Assembly (NCBI RefSeq): GCF_016862955.1
Contig: NZ_BONY01000013.1
Location: forward strand, 1-64,000
DNA: 64,000 nucleotides
Direction of reading: 5' to 3'
Source: Rhizocola hellebori
GTDB lineage: Bacteria > Actinomycetota > Actinomycetes > Mycobacteriales > Micromonosporaceae
Shown piece after piece: positions 29,050-39,779 of this stretch (its first letter is position 1; each line of letters begins with the position of its first letter). The position numbers and the translations under genes were made by a program. The notes under the pieces were generated by a model, which worked only from the letters and a program-made list of their open reading frames with translations, ran no database searches and was not told the DNA's origin.

Positions 29050-29283
29050 GTGGTCCACGCCTACATCTTGATTCAGACTGCGGTCGGCGGCTCCGTCGAC
29101 GTGGCCGGAGCGATCCGTGCCATCGAAGGCGTGCTCCGAGTGGACGCGGTCACCGGTCCCTATGACGTCATCGCCATGGTTCAGGCCCGCAGTGTTGATG
29201 ATCTGGGCAAGCTGCTGCTCTCGCAGATACAGCTCATACCCAACATCACCCGCACCCTGACGTGCCCCATCATCCACCTGTGA
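29050..29283 (+). CDS. stand-alone Lrp/AsnC ligand-binding (RAM) domain protein
   Basis: 77 aa, equal to one RAM domain of Lrp-type regulators without the DNA-binding helix-turn-helix: VHAYILIQT, then GPYDVIAMVQA, and a closing helix and strand. Such proteins form rings and may sense small molecules or partner with full-length regulators. It starts at GTG 29050 and is divergent from thiL. The next gene shares GTGA with its stop. Confidence 0.82.
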   Translation: MVHAYILIQTAVGGSVDVAGAIRAIEGVLRVDAVTGPYDVIAMVQARSVDDLGKLLLSQIQLIPNITRTLTCPIIHL

Positions 29284-29852
29284 ACAACGATCAAACGACG
29301 CGGTCCGCGAGGCGCATCGCCACAGCGATTGCCGTTCCGCTCGCTGTGGTCGCCGGATTCGTGATGTTCCAAACACTCAAACCCGCGCCCGCGCCTACGC
29401 CGACGGCGCAAGCCACCGCGAGTGCGAGCGTCGCGCCTGTCCCCACCGCACCGGTGCCCGTAGCCGCGATCGCGCTGAGCGAGCGCGAGGCGGTGGTCTG
29501 CCGCGCTTTCCTGGCAAAGTTGCCCGAGCAACTGCGCGGGCTGCCACGCCGTCAGGTCACCGGGGGGCATGAGCAGAACGCCGCCTTCGGCGATCCCGCC
29601 GTCACGCTCACCTGTGGCGGCCCCGCGCCCACCTTCGCGCCCACCGATTTCGTCTATCCGCTCAGCGGCGTTTGCTGGCATCCCAACGAGGCGGGTTCGG
29701 TCTGGACCACGGTCGACCGCGAAGTGACGATCGCGTTGGCCCTTCCGGGCGCGCTGAGCGGTGAAGGCAGCGGGCAATGGGCGGCAGCGCTTTCCGGCCC
29801 GGTCACCGCCGCTGTCCCCAGCGCACAGGTCAAACCCAGCGGATGCGGTTAG
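29280..29852 (+). CDS. DUF3515 family membrane-anchored protein
   Basis: 190 aa. One hydrophobic N-terminal segment (about 15-35), a P/A/T-rich linker and an extracytoplasmic domain with four cysteines (VVCRAF, LTCGG, GVCWHP, SGCG) that can form disulfides. The family is actinobacterial and usually lies between thiL and ddl, as here; function unknown. The GTG start overlaps the RAM gene stop (GTGA). Confidence 0.8.
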   Translation: MNNDQTTRSARRIATAIAVPLAVVAGFVMFQTLKPAPAPTPTAQATASASVAPVPTAPVPVAAIALSEREAVVCRAFLAKLPEQLRGLPRRQVTGGHEQNAAFGDPAVTLTCGGPAPTFAPTDFVYPLSGVCWHPNEAGSVWTTVDREVTIALALPGALSGEGSGQWAAALSGPVTAAVPSAQVKPSGCG

Positions 29853-30940
29853 TGCAATCCTGAGCCGCGCCTCAGTGCTGTACGGATGAGGCGGGACACC
29901 AGCTTGGGATAGTCCAGGCCGCTGGCCGCCCACATGCGCGGGAACATCGACGTCGGCGTGAAGCCGGGCATGGTGTTGATTTCGTTGAGATAGATGTCCA
30001 GCTCTGGTGTGACGAAGAAGTCCACCCTGGCCAGCCCGGCGCAGTCGAGTGCGGAGAAGGTGCGCGCGGCGAGCTCCTGCACCTGAGCCGTTACGTGATG
30101 GGGCAGTGGCGCGGGGATGTCGTACTCACAGTCGTCGTCGAGGTATTTGGCTTCGAAGTCATAGAACTCATGTCCGCCTTTGACGAGCCTTACCTCGGCC
30201 AGCACGCTCGCTTCCGGCGCCGCGCCCGGCTCGCCTTCGAGGACACCGCATTCCACCTCGCGGCCGAGCATCGCGGCTTCCACCAACACCTTCGGGTCGA
30301 CGGCGCGCGCCTTGGCCAGTGCCGTTTCCAGCTCGCCCCACTCCTTCACCTTGCTGATGCCCATGGACGACCCGGCACGCGCCGGCTTCACGAACACGGG
30401 CAACCCAAGACGCTCCTTGTCGGCCGCGGACAACTCCTGTCCGGCGCGCAGCACCGCGTACGGACCGATCGGAATCCCTTCTGCGGCCGCGAGTTTCTTG
30501 GCGAACTCCTTGTCCATCGCGGCGGCCGAAGCGAAGACGTTCGCTCCCACATAGGGGATGCCGGCCATCTCCAGCAGGCCCTGGATCGTGCCATCCTCGC
30601 CGTAAGCGCCGTGCAGCACCGGGAAAACTACGTCAACGCCGGCCAGCGCGGAGACGCCGTCGACCGGGTCAAGCACCACAAGCTCTTGGCGTGTCGGATC
30701 TGCCGGCAGGGCTATGGCCTGACCCGAGGTGACCTCCGGCAGCGACCGGCCTTCGATGGCGAGTGTGGCAGGGTCTGACGACGTGAGCACCCATCCTCCC
30801 GCGCGGGTTATACCGACCGGCACCACGTCGAACTCGGCCGGGTCAAGCGCGCCGATGATGCCGCCTGCGCTGACGACTGAGATCGCGTGCTCGGTGCTGC
30901 GCCCGCCGAAGACCACGGCGACGCGGATCTTTTCACTCAC
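29849..30940 (-). CDS. ddl: D-alanine--D-alanine ligase
   Basis: ATP-grasp enzyme for the peptidoglycan dipeptide D-Ala-D-Ala, 363 aa. Motifs are [45 protein letters not shown] and [21 protein letters not shown]. The three catalytic-site residues Glu, Arg and Ser are in these blocks. It overlaps DUF3515 tail-to-tail by 4 bp. Confidence 0.95.
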   Translation of the reverse strand: MSEKIRVAVVFGGRSTEHAISVVSAGGIIGALDPAEFDVVPVGITRAGGWVLTSSDPATLAIEGRSLPEVTSGQAIALPADPTRQELVVLDPVDGVSALAGVDVVFPVLHGAYGEDGTIQGLLEMAGIPYVGANVFASAAAMDKEFAKKLAAAEGIPIGPYAVLRAGQELSAADKERLGLPVFVKPARAGSSMGISKVKEWGELETALAKARAVDPKVLVEAAMLGREVECGVLEGEPGAAPEASVLAEVRLVKGGHEFYDFEAKYLDDDCEYDIPAPLPHHVTAQVQELAARTFSALDCAGLARVDFFVTPELDIYLNEINTMPGFTPTSMFPRMWAASGLDYPKLVSRLIRTALRRGSGLH

Positions 30941-31022
30941 GGGGCCGACATTACCTTGCGTTGTGGAGATTCAGTGTGGAGCTGCTCGCACCGGTGCCCA
31001 GCTCGCCCTAGCATCACTGCCC

Positions 31023-31472
31023 GTGACCCCTTTGACGCGTGTCCGCATCTGGATCGTCCTCTTCGTGATCTGCCTGGTGCTCAGCGGCGTTACCGCCTTT
31101 CCCCTCCTCGCCGAGGTCCGCTGGGTTTCCACACTTGCGTTGCCGGAACCGCTGGCCGACTGGATTAACGAGGTAAAGGTAGCGCTGGAAGCCACTCCGC
31201 CGCTGATGTTCTACGGCACCGACTGGCTTGCCTTCGCCCATATCGTGATCGGGCTCGCGTTCATCGGCCCCTACCGCGATCCGGTGCGCAACATCTGGGT
31301 CATCGAGTGGGCGATGCTTTGCTGCGTCGCGATTATCCCGCTCGCCTTCATCGCCGGCCCGATCCGCGGCATTCCGTTCTGGTGGCAACTCATCGATATA
31401 TCGTTCGGTATCTTCGGCCTGATTCCACTATGGATAGTCCGCCGAGAGATCCTGAAATTGGCCAATCGGTAA
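31023..31472 (+). CDS. conserved small membrane protein, four helices
   Basis: 149 aa with about four hydrophobic segments (near residues 9-29, 61-81, 92-110 and 122-140). No known family is certain. The GTG at 31023 lacks a ribosome-binding site; a TAGCAT hexamer at 31009-31014 would start transcription at about the GTG, so a leaderless mRNA is likely. Confidence 0.72.
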   Translation: MTPLTRVRIWIVLFVICLVLSGVTAFPLLAEVRWVSTLALPEPLADWINEVKVALEATPPLMFYGTDWLAFAHIVIGLAFIGPYRDPVRNIWVIEWAMLCCVAIIPLAFIAGPIRGIPFWWQLIDISFGIFGLIPLWIVRREILKLANR

Positions 31473-31473
31473 T

Positions 31474-31520
31474 CCTGCTCGACGGGCTGTTCACCCCCCG
31501 GTTCCAGCCCGCCGAGCAGG
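31474..31520. terminator. bidirectional terminator between convergent genes
   Basis: 16-base arms (CCTGCTCGACGGGCTG and CAGCCCGCCGAGCAGG) pair with one mismatch around a 15-base loop. A second perfect 9-bp hairpin (ACGGATCCC/GGGATCCGT, 31525-31552) follows and spans the stop codon of the cellulase gene. Confidence 0.8.
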
Positions 31521-31532
31521 GGCGACGGATCC

Positions 31533-34037
31533 CTATCCGCAGAGGGATCCGTTCAGGGTGAACACTTCGGGGTTGGGATTCGGGCCGCCGCCCGGATCAC
31601 CAAGGAACCCGAAGGTCACCGAGCGGCCGGGCTGAATCGCCCGGTTCCACGACTCATTGGTCGCGGTAACCATGGCGCCGGCCTGGTGCAAGGTCGCACC
31701 CCAATGGGCACCGGCTCGCTGATCGCTCAGGAACGACCAGCGCAGCTGCCAGCCATTGATGGGGGTAGAGCCCGTGTTCTTGACGGTCACCACCGACAGG
31801 AACCCGCCTCGCCATTGCGCCAGCCGGGTGTAGCGCACCTGGCAGGTCGACGGCGCGGGTTGCGCCGACGAGGCAAGGAACGAGGAAACCCACGCCAGCG
31901 GCGAGTTCCAGTTGATGGTCAGCTCATTCGTCGACCACGACTCGATGTCATCTATGTAGCAGAACTGGCCCACGCAGCCGCGCAGCTTCTGCTGTGCCAC
32001 CGGATCCTGGATCGACGAGTTCGGGCCGCCGGAAAGCGTGCCCTTCGGCGGGTTCGGCAGATCGGGGTTGAGCTGGTGGGAGTACCACCGGCTGTGCTGG
32101 TTATGCGAGTTGACCTCGCCATAGCCGGTGATGTACGACATGTTGAGCGCGTTGCGCCCAAGCAGATAGTCCATCCCGCTCAGCACACCCTCGGCGAAGC
32201 GCGGCGCTCCGGTCAGATCGAAGGCCGTCGCCACCACCACAAGGTTGTTGAGCACCAGGTTGTTGGAACCCCAATCGAAGATGCCGCCGTCGGGCGTGTA
32301 GGTCAGCCCGTAGCTGTGCGCGGCCTGAGCCTCCAGATAGGACTCGGCAGCCGCCACCACCGACGCCTTCACCGCCGCCCGTCCGGGCAGCGAGTTGGGC
32401 ACCGTGGCCAGGTCGAGCCGGCCCAGCGGGGCCACCCACTGCCAGTCGAAACCCTTGGCGCGGAAGATGTCCGCAGTGTGCAGCGGTGACGTGAGCACCG
32501 CTTCCCGGAACGCCTTCTCCCCGGTGGTGAGGAACAGCTCCGCCGCAGCCCAGTAGAACTCGTCGGTGACGTTGGTGTCGTCGTAGGTCCCGCCGCCGTT
32601 GCCGTCCGCCGTCGAAGCGTAGATCGCCGGGTTGGCGACCGCCGCCGCCCACGCCGACCGCGCCGCCGCCAGCGACCGCGCCGCGAAGGCCGCATCGTAC
32701 GGGGCGAAAAGGCGTGCCGCTTGGGCTGCCGTGGCCGCGAGGTTCAGCGTGGCCGCGGTCGAGGGCGGGTGAAGCTCGCGCACCTTCGGATCGAGGTGCG
32801 GCAGCAGCGGCAAGCCGGTCCACTCACTGTCGTGAATCTTGTGGTGGGCCATGCCCGCCAGCGGCTTGCCCGCCGGAACCTGCATGCTGAGCAGGAACTC
32901 CATCTCCCAGCGCGCCTCGTCGAGGACGTCGGGCACGCCGTTTCCACTCTCCGGAATGGACAGTTGCCCGTCGCCGAAGGCGAACCGGTTGCGCTCGAAG
33001 GCAGCCATCAGCTGATAGACCGAGATACCGCCGTTGACGACGTACTTGCCGTGATCGCCCGCGTCGTACCAGCCTCCGCGCACGTTCAGCGAGTAGTCGC
33101 AGACTCCGGGCTGGCACGGGACAAGCACGTCACCGAGGTTCGGTGCGACCCCGGCATGCCCGGCCGGACGGCCGTACCCAGGGCGTAGAGCGTTGTCGAT
33201 GGCAACACCGGACCGCTGCGTGTAGTAGAACTTCAGCGCGTCATCGCGCATCTGGGCATAGAAGTTGCCCGAGATGTCGAAGGGGCGGCTCGTTTCGCCG
33301 TCGGCGCTCAGCGTGTAGGTCCCCGCCGCGTGAACGTTGCTGAACGTGATGGTGTGCACGTTCTGGCCCGAGGTGGGATCGACGCCGCGGGGCACCGTCT
33401 GTCCATTCGCGACAGTGGTGGCGCCGGACCGCAGCTCCCACGGCACCGGAGTTGTCGCCTCGGTGACCACGGTGGCCTGCTTGGGGCCGCTGGCCAGGTA
33501 TCCGACCTGGTTCACCCGCACCCGGGGACCGGTGTCCGGGGTGTAGACGGGGGGCGCCGCGCCACCGCGCAGCGAAACGTTGTCCATACAGAACCGCCAT
33601 GGGTCAGCGCGCCCGCCTATCTGGTACGCCAGCTGGGCGTTGGGCAGATCGACAGGTGAGGTGAACGAGCCCGAGGTGGCGGGCAGCGGGAGGGAAAGGA
33701 ATTGGGTCCAGGGATCCACGGGCAGCTGGATCAGCGCCTTGCCAAAGGCGCCCGCGCTCGCGTCGTAGCCGAACTGATAGGACTCACCCGCGATAAGCGT
33801 GATGTTGTCCTGACCAATGATGACGTCCCAGGGGTTAACCGTGCCGCCAGGAATGTCGGCGCACAGCTGGCCACTGCTGGAGTCAAGGGTGATATTGCCA
33901 GTGCCCCACCAGGGGGCATGGCCTGAGTCGAAGGTGCCGTTGACTATCTGCTCAGGTTCTTCCGCCGCGGCCGGGCCGGCCGCTAGAAGACCACAGACAA
34001 TCGCCAGCGACACCACGATGCGTGGGAGCGCTTCCAT
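31533..34037 (-). CDS. secreted modular GH9 endoglucanase (CBM4/9-Ig-GH9-CBM2)
   Basis: Extracellular cellulase of 834 aa. Order: signal peptide (1-25, ending AAA), carbohydrate-binding module of the CBM4/9 type (about 26-160), CelD-like Ig domain (about 170-255, RVNQVGYL), GH9 catalytic domain (about 258-720), and C-terminal CBM2 (732-834). Catalytic residues are D325 and D328 in [12 protein letters not shown] and E705 in [10 protein letters not shown]. The gene stands alone, flanked by a terminator at its 3' end. Cellulose or related beta-glucans are the expected substrates. Confidence 0.93.
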   Translation of the reverse strand: MEALPRIVVSLAIVCGLLAAGPAAAEEPEQIVNGTFDSGHAPWWGTGNITLDSSSGQLCADIPGGTVNPWDVIIGQDNITLIAGESYQFGYDASAGAFGKALIQLPVDPWTQFLSLPLPATSGSFTSPVDLPNAQLAYQIGGRADPWRFCMDNVSLRGGAAPPVYTPDTGPRVRVNQVGYLASGPKQATVVTEATTPVPWELRSGATTVANGQTVPRGVDPTSGQNVHTITFSNVHAAGTYTLSADGETSRPFDISGNFYAQMRDDALKFYYTQRSGVAIDNALRPGYGRPAGHAGVAPNLGDVLVPCQPGVCDYSLNVRGGWYDAGDHGKYVVNGGISVYQLMAAFERNRFAFGDGQLSIPESGNGVPDVLDEARWEMEFLLSMQVPAGKPLAGMAHHKIHDSEWTGLPLLPHLDPKVRELHPPSTAATLNLAATAAQAARLFAPYDAAFAARSLAAARSAWAAAVANPAIYASTADGNGGGTYDDTNVTDEFYWAAAELFLTTGEKAFREAVLTSPLHTADIFRAKGFDWQWVAPLGRLDLATVPNSLPGRAAVKASVVAAAESYLEAQAAHSYGLTYTPDGGIFDWGSNNLVLNNLVVVATAFDLTGAPRFAEGVLSGMDYLLGRNALNMSYITGYGEVNSHNQHSRWYSHQLNPDLPNPPKGTLSGGPNSSIQDPVAQQKLRGCVGQFCYIDDIESWSTNELTINWNSPLAWVSSFLASSAQPAPSTCQVRYTRLAQWRGGFLSVVTVKNTGSTPINGWQLRWSFLSDQRAGAHWGATLHQAGAMVTATNESWNRAIQPGRSVTFGFLGDPGGGPNPNPEVFTLNGSLCG

Positions 34038-34052
34038 AGTGGGAGCATGCCG

Positions 34053-35117
34053 CTATCCCATGGAGGCGTCAAGAGCGGTCTCGATGTCTGCCACAAGGTC
34101 TGAAGTGTCCTCAATGCCACAGGAGAGGCGGACAAATCCCGAAGGGACGTTGTCTTCCCACTGATGCCGCCGATCAGCGGAGGAGTGCACTCCACCGAAG
34201 CTGGTGGCCGCCGCGACCAGCTTCGATGCCCCCAGAAAAGCCGCGGCCGCCGCCGCGGAATCCAACTCGAAAGAGACAATGCCGGGAGCGATCTCGGCCC
34301 ACCGCACCGCCGACACCGCCGGGTGCTTACGGAGCGTGGCCACCACGGCCGCCCCGTTTGCGGCCTGCTGGCGCAGGCGCAGCGCCAATGTCGACAGCGA
34401 CCTGCGGGCGAGCCAGCAGTCAAAAGCGGCCGGGATGCCGCCGGTCAGGTTGCGCCATCTCTGCATCCCCTCCAGCAGCGACTTGTCGCGGGTGGCGACG
34501 TAGCCCAGGAGCAGGTCTGAGTGGCCGGAGAGGGCCTTGGTCCCCGAGGCCACCACTAAGTCCGCCCCGAGCTCCAGCGGCCGCTGGTGCAGCGGGGTGG
34601 CGGTGGTGTTGTCGACCGCGACAAGCGCCCCGGCCTCGTGCGCCACGGCCGAGATGGCGCGGATGTCGGCCACGTCCAGCCCGGGGTTGGCCGGCGATTC
34701 GAGCAGCACCAGCCGTACGCCCTCGAAGGACGGATAAGGCCCCGCCGTCGGGGCCTCGATGACATCGATCCCCAAGTCGGCAAGGGTGGCCGCGGCGAAG
34801 ACTCTGACCTGGTAATAGCCATCGGATGGAAGCACCACGGTGTCGCCGGGATGCAGCGTCGTCAGCAGCAGCGCCGTGATCGCGGCCTGGCCGCTGGCAT
34901 AGACAAGACAGTCGCCGCCCTCAAGCTCACCGATGGCCGACTCGAGGATGCGCCGGGTCGGGTTGTCGGGCCGGCCGTACCCGTCGCGCCCGGTGACGTA
35001 CCCCTCGGGGTCGAGGTGGTAGGCCGACGCGAGCACAGGCCCCGGTGCCACCGGTGCCCCGATCTGCGGCGCAGGCAGTCCACTGTGGACGCAGCGGGTC
35101 GAGTCTGAGTAGGTCAT
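34053..35117 (-). CDS. PLP-dependent trans-sulfuration enzyme (cystathionine gamma-synthase/lyase type)
   Basis: 354 aa, fold-type I Cys/Met metabolism family. The PLP lysine is in [31 protein letters not shown] and [14 protein letters not shown] are family blocks. Length is 25-40 residues below typical MetB/MetC. Substrate specificity cannot be read from sequence. It is the last gene of an operon plsC-gpsA-this gene with 4-base overlaps, an unusual place for sulfur metabolism. Confidence 0.85.
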   Translation of the reverse strand: MTYSDSTRCVHSGLPAPQIGAPVAPGPVLASAYHLDPEGYVTGRDGYGRPDNPTRRILESAIGELEGGDCLVYASGQAAITALLLTTLHPGDTVVLPSDGYYQVRVFAAATLADLGIDVIEAPTAGPYPSFEGVRLVLLESPANPGLDVADIRAISAVAHEAGALVAVDNTTATPLHQRPLELGADLVVASGTKALSGHSDLLLGYVATRDKSLLEGMQRWRNLTGGIPAAFDCWLARRSLSTLALRLRQQAANGAAVVATLRKHPAVSAVRWAEIAPGIVSFELDSAAAAAAFLGASKLVAAATSFGGVHSSADRRHQWEDNVPSGFVRLSCGIEDTSDLVADIETALDASMG

Positions 35118-36106
35118 TCAGGCTTTGTAGCACGCGACATGAGCGTCTTGAGAGCAACTTTGGGATCTACGCCCTCATGGCACACCCGCTCCACCTGCTC
35201 GGTGATGGGCATGTCGACCCCGTGCGCGCGGGCCAGATCGCGGATGGCAAGGCAGCTCTTGACCCCCTCGGCGGTGAACCGGGTGGTGCGCTGCGCCTCC
35301 TCCAGCGACTGGCCCCGGCCCAGGGCCTCGCCGAAGGTGCGGTTGCGCGACTGCGGCGACATGCAGGTGCCCACCAGGTCGCCGAGACCGGCCAGTCCGG
35401 CGAAGGTCATCTGGTCGGCGCCGAGCGCCATGCCGAGCCTTCCGATCTCTGCCAGGCCGCGGGTGATGAGGGTCGCCTTCGTGTTGTCGCCCAAGCCCAT
35501 CGAATGGGCGATGCCGAAAGCCAGCGCGATGACGTTCTTTACCGCGCCGCCCAGCTCACAGCCGATGACATCGTCGTTGGTATATGGCCGGAAGTATGAG
35601 GTGGTGATGGCGTCCTGAACCTGGGTGGCCCTTTCCATGTCCACACACGCCACCACGGTCGCCGCGGGTTGCCCGGCAGCGATCTCGTGCGCGAGGTTGG
35701 GGCCGCTGACCACGGCGACCCGGTCACCCGAAACCCCGGCGGTTTCGATGATGACCTGGCTCATCCGCATGGTGGTGCCAAGCTCGATCCCCTTCATCAA
35801 CGAGACGAGGGTGGCATCAGGACCCAGATCCGGCGCCCAGTCGGCGAGGTTGGCACGCAGCGTCTGCGAAGGCACGGCGAGAACGACGATTTCGGCCCCA
35901 TCGAGCGCTTCGGCCGCTGATGTCGTCGCCGTCACGTTCGAGCCCAGCCTGGTACCCAGCAAATAGTCAGGATTTTCTCGGTTGGCATTGATGGCCATGG
36001 CGATTTCGGGCCGCCTGGCCCAAAGCACCGTCTCATTGCCCGCATCGCCAAGGATTTTCGCGAACGCTGTGCCCCAGGACCCGGCACCCAGCACCACCGT
36101 TTTCAT
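35114..36106 (-). CDS. gpsA: glycerol-3-phosphate dehydrogenase [NAD(P)+]
   Basis: Supplies sn-glycerol-3-phosphate for phospholipids, 330 aa. The N-terminus [15 protein letters not shown] binds NAD(P)[12 protein letters not shown] and the catalytic Lys region [17 protein letters not shown] are present. Four-base ATGA overlaps join it to plsC upstream and the PLP enzyme downstream. Confidence 0.96.
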   Translation of the reverse strand: MKTVVLGAGSWGTAFAKILGDAGNETVLWARRPEIAMAINANRENPDYLLGTRLGSNVTATTSAAEALDGAEIVVLAVPSQTLRANLADWAPDLGPDATLVSLMKGIELGTTMRMSQVIIETAGVSGDRVAVVSGPNLAHEIAAGQPAATVVACVDMERATQVQDAITTSYFRPYTNDDVIGCELGGAVKNVIALAFGIAHSMGLGDNTKATLITRGLAEIGRLGMALGADQMTFAGLAGLGDLVGTCMSPQSRNRTFGEALGRGQSLEEAQRTTRFTAEGVKSCLAIRDLARAHGVDMPITEQVERVCHEGVDPKVALKTLMSRATKPE

Positions 36107-36816
36107 TCCGCTGATTCCTTTCCGGCGGCTGGACTCCAGATCGGTGGCGGAGATTCCTCGCGGATCTCGGCCAGCAGATCACGGATGCGCAGCATTATTG
36201 TTTCGGTCATCTCAGTCAAAGTTGCCATGCTCGGATCGGCGCCCGCCCATCGGGACAGGTCGACCTCAGGCCCGGCCCACACCGAGACCGGCGTGCGGGG
36301 CTTGAGGCGCAGCTTCTTGGTTCGCCGGTCGTAGATCTGCTCAGGCCCCCACATCGCCACCGGAATGACCGGGGCGCCGGTGAGCAGGTGCAGCCGAGCG
36401 GCACCGGTTTTGCCGCGCATAGGCCATAGGCCCGGCTCGCGGGTGATGGTGCCCTCGGGATAGATGACGACCGTGCCATTTTTCCGCAGTGCCGCGACCG
36501 CGTCATCGAGCGCTTTGGCGGCATCGACGGTGTTGCGGCGGACCGGGATCTGGCGGGCCCAGTGCAGGATTTTGCCGGCCACGGGGAGCCGGAAGAGGCT
36601 CTCCTTGCCCAGGAACTGGGGCCACCTACCGGACTCGTAGACATAGCGGGCGATCACAAAGGGATCGGCGTCGGAGATGTGGTTGACCACCACGATGCAG
36701 GCGCCCGCCGGGAAGTTTTCCCACCCGCGCCAATCGGGTTTGTTGAACAGAGCGGTCGCCGGTTTGACCAGCGACACAGCGAACCGTCCCCAGAACCCCA
36801 GCTTGCGCCGTGTCAC
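36103..36816 (-). CDS. plsC: 1-acyl-sn-glycerol-3-phosphate acyltransferase family protein
   Basis: 237 aa. Motif I is NHISDAD (HxxxxD), with [11 protein letters not shown] as the motif III block and [11 protein letters not shown] as motif IV. It is the first gene of the plsC-gpsA-PLP enzyme unit, so the same transcript makes the glycerol phosphate backbone and acylates it. Confidence 0.92.
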   Translation of the reverse strand: MTRRKLGFWGRFAVSLVKPATALFNKPDWRGWENFPAGACIVVVNHISDADPFVIARYVYESGRWPQFLGKESLFRLPVAGKILHWARQIPVRRNTVDAAKALDDAVAALRKNGTVVIYPEGTITREPGLWPMRGKTGAARLHLLTGAPVIPVAMWGPEQIYDRRTKKLRLKPRTPVSVWAGPEVDLSRWAGADPSMATLTEMTETIMLRIRDLLAEIREESPPPIWSPAAGKESAE

Positions 36817-36898
36817 GCCGGCCCTCCTGTCGTGTTTCAGCCAGCATCATGTCACCCCGATGGCCTTGTTCGGAAACTGTGCCTGCCAGAATCGGCAG

Positions 36899-37474
36899 AT
36901 GTCTGCCGACCGTTTCACCCTGCTGGTGCCGCTTAAGCCGCTTGCCGCGGCGAAGAGCCGGCTGCGCGGCGCGGTGCCGGGAACACGGCACGAGGACCTG
37001 GTGCTCACCCTGGCCACCGCGACGCTTGAGGCCGCTGCCGCCAGCCCGGCCGTTGCCCGTGTCATCGTCATCAGCAATGAACCCCTGGCAGGCTTTGAGA
37101 CTCTGCCCGACCCACATCAGGATCTGAACGCCGCGCTGGTCGAGGTGGCACGCCGTCTTTCCGGCCCGCTGGCGGCGATCCCGGCCGACCTGCCCGCGCT
37201 GCGCCCGGCCGAACTGACGCAGGCCTTGGAGCTATGCACCACGCGCAGCTTCGTCCCCGACGCGGAGGGCACCGGGACGGTCCTGTTGGCCGCGCCGTTC
37301 GGCGACCTCGATCCGCGGTTCGGGCCGGGCTCGGCGGACGCGCACGAAAGTTCCGGCGCGGTAAGGCTCTCCGGCGATTGGCCAACGTTGCGCAGGGATG
37401 TCGATACCTTGGCTGACTTAGCAGCCGTGAAAGCACTAGGCTGGAGCCATGCAGGGCACCATCTCAGAGTTTGA
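36899..37474 (+). CDS. fbiD: phosphoenolpyruvate/2-phospholactate guanylyltransferase (F420 synthesis)
   Basis: 191 aa, NTP-transferase fold. LLVPLKPLAAAKSRLRG is the family N-terminus and AAIPADLPALRPAEL carries the metal-binding Asp; FGPGSADAHE follows. In mycobacteria the enzyme (Rv2983, FbiD; CofC in archaea) uses PEP for the first step of F420 side-chain building. Start taken at ATG 36899 (MSADRF); an ATG at 36860 is possible. It is divergent from plsC, and a small gene overlaps its end. Confidence 0.88.
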   Translation: MSADRFTLLVPLKPLAAAKSRLRGAVPGTRHEDLVLTLATATLEAAAASPAVARVIVISNEPLAGFETLPDPHQDLNAALVEVARRLSGPLAAIPADLPALRPAELTQALELCTTRSFVPDAEGTGTVLLAAPFGDLDPRFGPGSADAHESSGAVRLSGDWPTLRRDVDTLADLAAVKALGWSHAGHHLRV

Positions 37475-37643
37475 CCCCGAGACCCGCACCGGGTCGTTGC
37501 TGCTCGACGATGGCACGCCGGTGACCTTCGGCCGGGCGGCCTTTGACGTGTCAGGGCTTCGCTTGCTGCGCCTCGGCCAGCGAGTCAGCCTCGAATACGG
37601 ACCCGACGGCAACGTCGACAAGATCTCCATTCCCACCTTTTAA
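37449..37643 (+). CDS. small CspA/OB-like protein
   Basis: 64 aa. The pattern [22 protein letters not shown], then [22 protein letters not shown], resembles a cold-shock OB fold without the RNP aromatic motifs. Overlaps fbiD by 26 bp in another frame. Function unknown; a role with the following ppk1 is only suggested by position. Confidence 0.7.
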   Translation: MQGTISEFDPETRTGSLLLDDGTPVTFGRAAFDVSGLRLLRLGQRVSLEYGPDGNVDKISIPTF

Positions 37644-37684
37644 GTTCGCCTCGCGTTAACCCGGAGCTGGGTGAAAATGAGCTG

Positions 37685-39769
37685 GTGGCATCTCGTCGCA
37701 AGAAAGAACCTCCGCCCTTGGCCGAAGACCGCTATCTGAATCGGGAGCTGTCCTGGCTCGACTTCAACGCCAGGGTGCTGGCGCTCGCCGAAGATGAGCG
37801 GGTTCCCCTGCTCGAAAGAATCAAGTTCCTCGCCATCTTCGCAAGCAACCTCGACGAGTTCTTCATGGTGCGCATCGCGGGTCTGCATCGGCGGTTGCAG
37901 ACCGGGCTTCCCGCGCGGGGCGCCGACCAGCTTCCGCCGCGCGCCCAGCTGGAAGTGATCGCCGAGCGCACGGCCGAGCTGGTGGCGAGGCAGGCTGCGC
38001 TGTTCGCAGACAAGATCCGGCCCGGTGTGGAAGAGGCCGGTATCAAGATCCTCACTTGGTCCGATTTGGACCGAGGAGACCGCGAGCAGCTGCGCGCCTA
38101 CTTTCACGACCGCATCTTTCCCGTGCTCACCCCGCTAGCCGTCGACCCGGCGCACCCTTTCCCCTATATATCGAGCCTGTCGCTCAACCTGGCCGCCGTC
38201 GTCCGCGATCCCCAGTCCGGACAAGAGCTTTTCGCTCGGGTCAAAGTGCCCAACAACGTGCCGCGCTTCGTGACCCTCAGCGCCGACGGCCCCAACCTTC
38301 GCTTCCTGCCCCTGGAAGAGCTGATCGCCAACCAACTCGGGCAGCTGTTCTCCGGCATGACCGTGGTGGAGCACCACGTCTTCCGGGTCACCCGCAACGC
38401 TGACCTGGAAATCGACGAGGAACGCGACGAAGACCTCATCGAGGCGATGGAGCGGGAGCTGGCACGGCGCCGCTTCGGGCCCCCGGTGCGCCTCGAGGTG
38501 GCGGCCACCATCTCCGACCACGTGCTGCAAACCCTTGTGGAAGAGCTGGAGGTCAACAGCCACGACGTGCTGCGGGTGCCGGGGTTGCTGGACATGTCCG
38601 GGCTGTGGCAGATCCACGCCATCGACCGGCCCGAGCTCAAGGACCCCACCTTCGTACCCGCCACGCATCCCCGGTTGCTGGAAGGCGAAAAGACCCGCAG
38701 CGTCTTCAACATCCTGCGCGACGGCGACATCCTCGTGCACCACCCCTACCATTCGTTCTCCACCAGCGTGCAGCGCTTCATCGAACAGGCGGCCGCCGAT
38801 CAATACGTGCTCGCCATCAAGCAGACCCTCTACCGGACCTCCGGGGACTCCCCGATCGTTGACGCCCTTGTCGCCGCCGCCGAAGCGGGCAAGCAGGTGG
38901 TGGTCCTGGTGGAGGTGAAGGCCCGCTTCGACGAGGAGGCCAACATCGGCTGGGCCCGCAAGCTGGAGCGCGCCGGATGCCATGTCGTTTATGGACTGAT
39001 CGGCCTGAAGACCCATTGCAAGACCGCTTTGGTGGTACGCGAGGAAGGCGGCCAGATCAGAAGGTACTGCCACATCGGGACAGGCAACTACCACCCGAAG
39101 ACGGCTCGCCTCTACGAAGATCTGGGTGTACTCACCGCCGATCCCGAGGTGGGCGCCGACCTGACCGACCTGTTCAACACCCTCACCGGATACAGCAGGC
39201 AAACCTCGTACAGGCGGTTGCTGGTGGCCCCGCACGGGATCCGTACCGGCATCATCCATCGCATCGACCGCGAGATCGAGCATGCCCGCAGGGGTGATGA
39301 AGCCCTGATCCAAATAAAGGCCAACTCGCTCGTCGACGAGCAGGTGGTCGATGCGCTCTATCGGGCCTCCCAGGCCGGTGTGAAGGTAGATCTCATCATC
39401 CGCGGCATGTGCACCCTCAAGCCCGGCGTCGCCGGGCTGTCCGAGAACATCCGCGTCCGCTCCATTCTCGGCCGGTTCCTGGAGCATTCCCGGGTCTTCC
39501 GGTTTGGAAACAACGGCTCCTCGGAGTTCTGGATCGGCTCGGCCGACCCGATGCACCGCAACCTCGATGCCCGGGTCGAAGCGCTGATTCAGGTGGTGGA
39601 CAACGATGCCTGCTTGCAGCTGGACAAGCTGCTCGCGGCGGCCATGTCCGACCAGCGGGAGGCTTTCGACCTCGCCTCAGACGGAAGCTGGTCGCGACGC
39701 GTGTCGACTCCGGAGGCCCCCCTCACCGATCTGCAGCAGGCCCTGCTACAACAGGTCATTCGCGGCTAG
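37685..39769 (+). CDS. ppk: polyphosphate kinase 1
   Basis: Makes polyphosphate from ATP reversibly; 694 aa with the usual four domains. [20 protein letters not shown] is the N-terminal hallmark. The catalytic His is H463 in [20 protein letters not shown], and the second PLD-like site lies near residue 590-620 ([19 protein letters not shown]). The GTG start at 37685 has a weak upstream site, so coupling to the preceding gene is possible. A CHAD gene follows 10 bp later. Confidence 0.96.
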   Translation: MASRRKKEPPPLAEDRYLNRELSWLDFNARVLALAEDERVPLLERIKFLAIFASNLDEFFMVRIAGLHRRLQTGLPARGADQLPPRAQLEVIAERTAELVARQAALFADKIRPGVEEAGIKILTWSDLDRGDREQLRAYFHDRIFPVLTPLAVDPAHPFPYISSLSLNLAAVVRDPQSGQELFARVKVPNNVPRFVTLSADGPNLRFLPLEELIANQLGQLFSGMTVVEHHVFRVTRNADLEIDEERDEDLIEAMERELARRRFGPPVRLEVAATISDHVLQTLVEELEVNSHDVLRVPGLLDMSGLWQIHAIDRPELKDPTFVPATHPRLLEGEKTRSVFNILRDGDILVHHPYHSFSTSVQRFIEQAAADQYVLAIKQTLYRTSGDSPIVDALVAAAEAGKQVVVLVEVKARFDEEANIGWARKLERAGCHVVYGLIGLKTHCKTALVVREEGGQIRRYCHIGTGNYHPKTARLYEDLGVLTADPEVGADLTDLFNTLTGYSRQTSYRRLLVAPHGIRTGIIHRIDREIEHARRGDEALIQIKANSLVDEQVVDALYRASQAGVKVDLIIRGMCTLKPGVAGLSENIRVRSILGRFLEHSRVFRFGNNGSSEFWIGSADPMHRNLDARVEALIQVVDNDACLQLDKLLAAAMSDQREAFDLASDGSWSRRVSTPEAPLTDLQQALLQQVIRG

Positions 39770-39779
39770 GCTGACCCGC

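Noticed and set aside
38135-39556. 473-residue open frame opposite ppk1
   Set aside because: Antisense shadow of a conserved enzyme; no recognisable domain.
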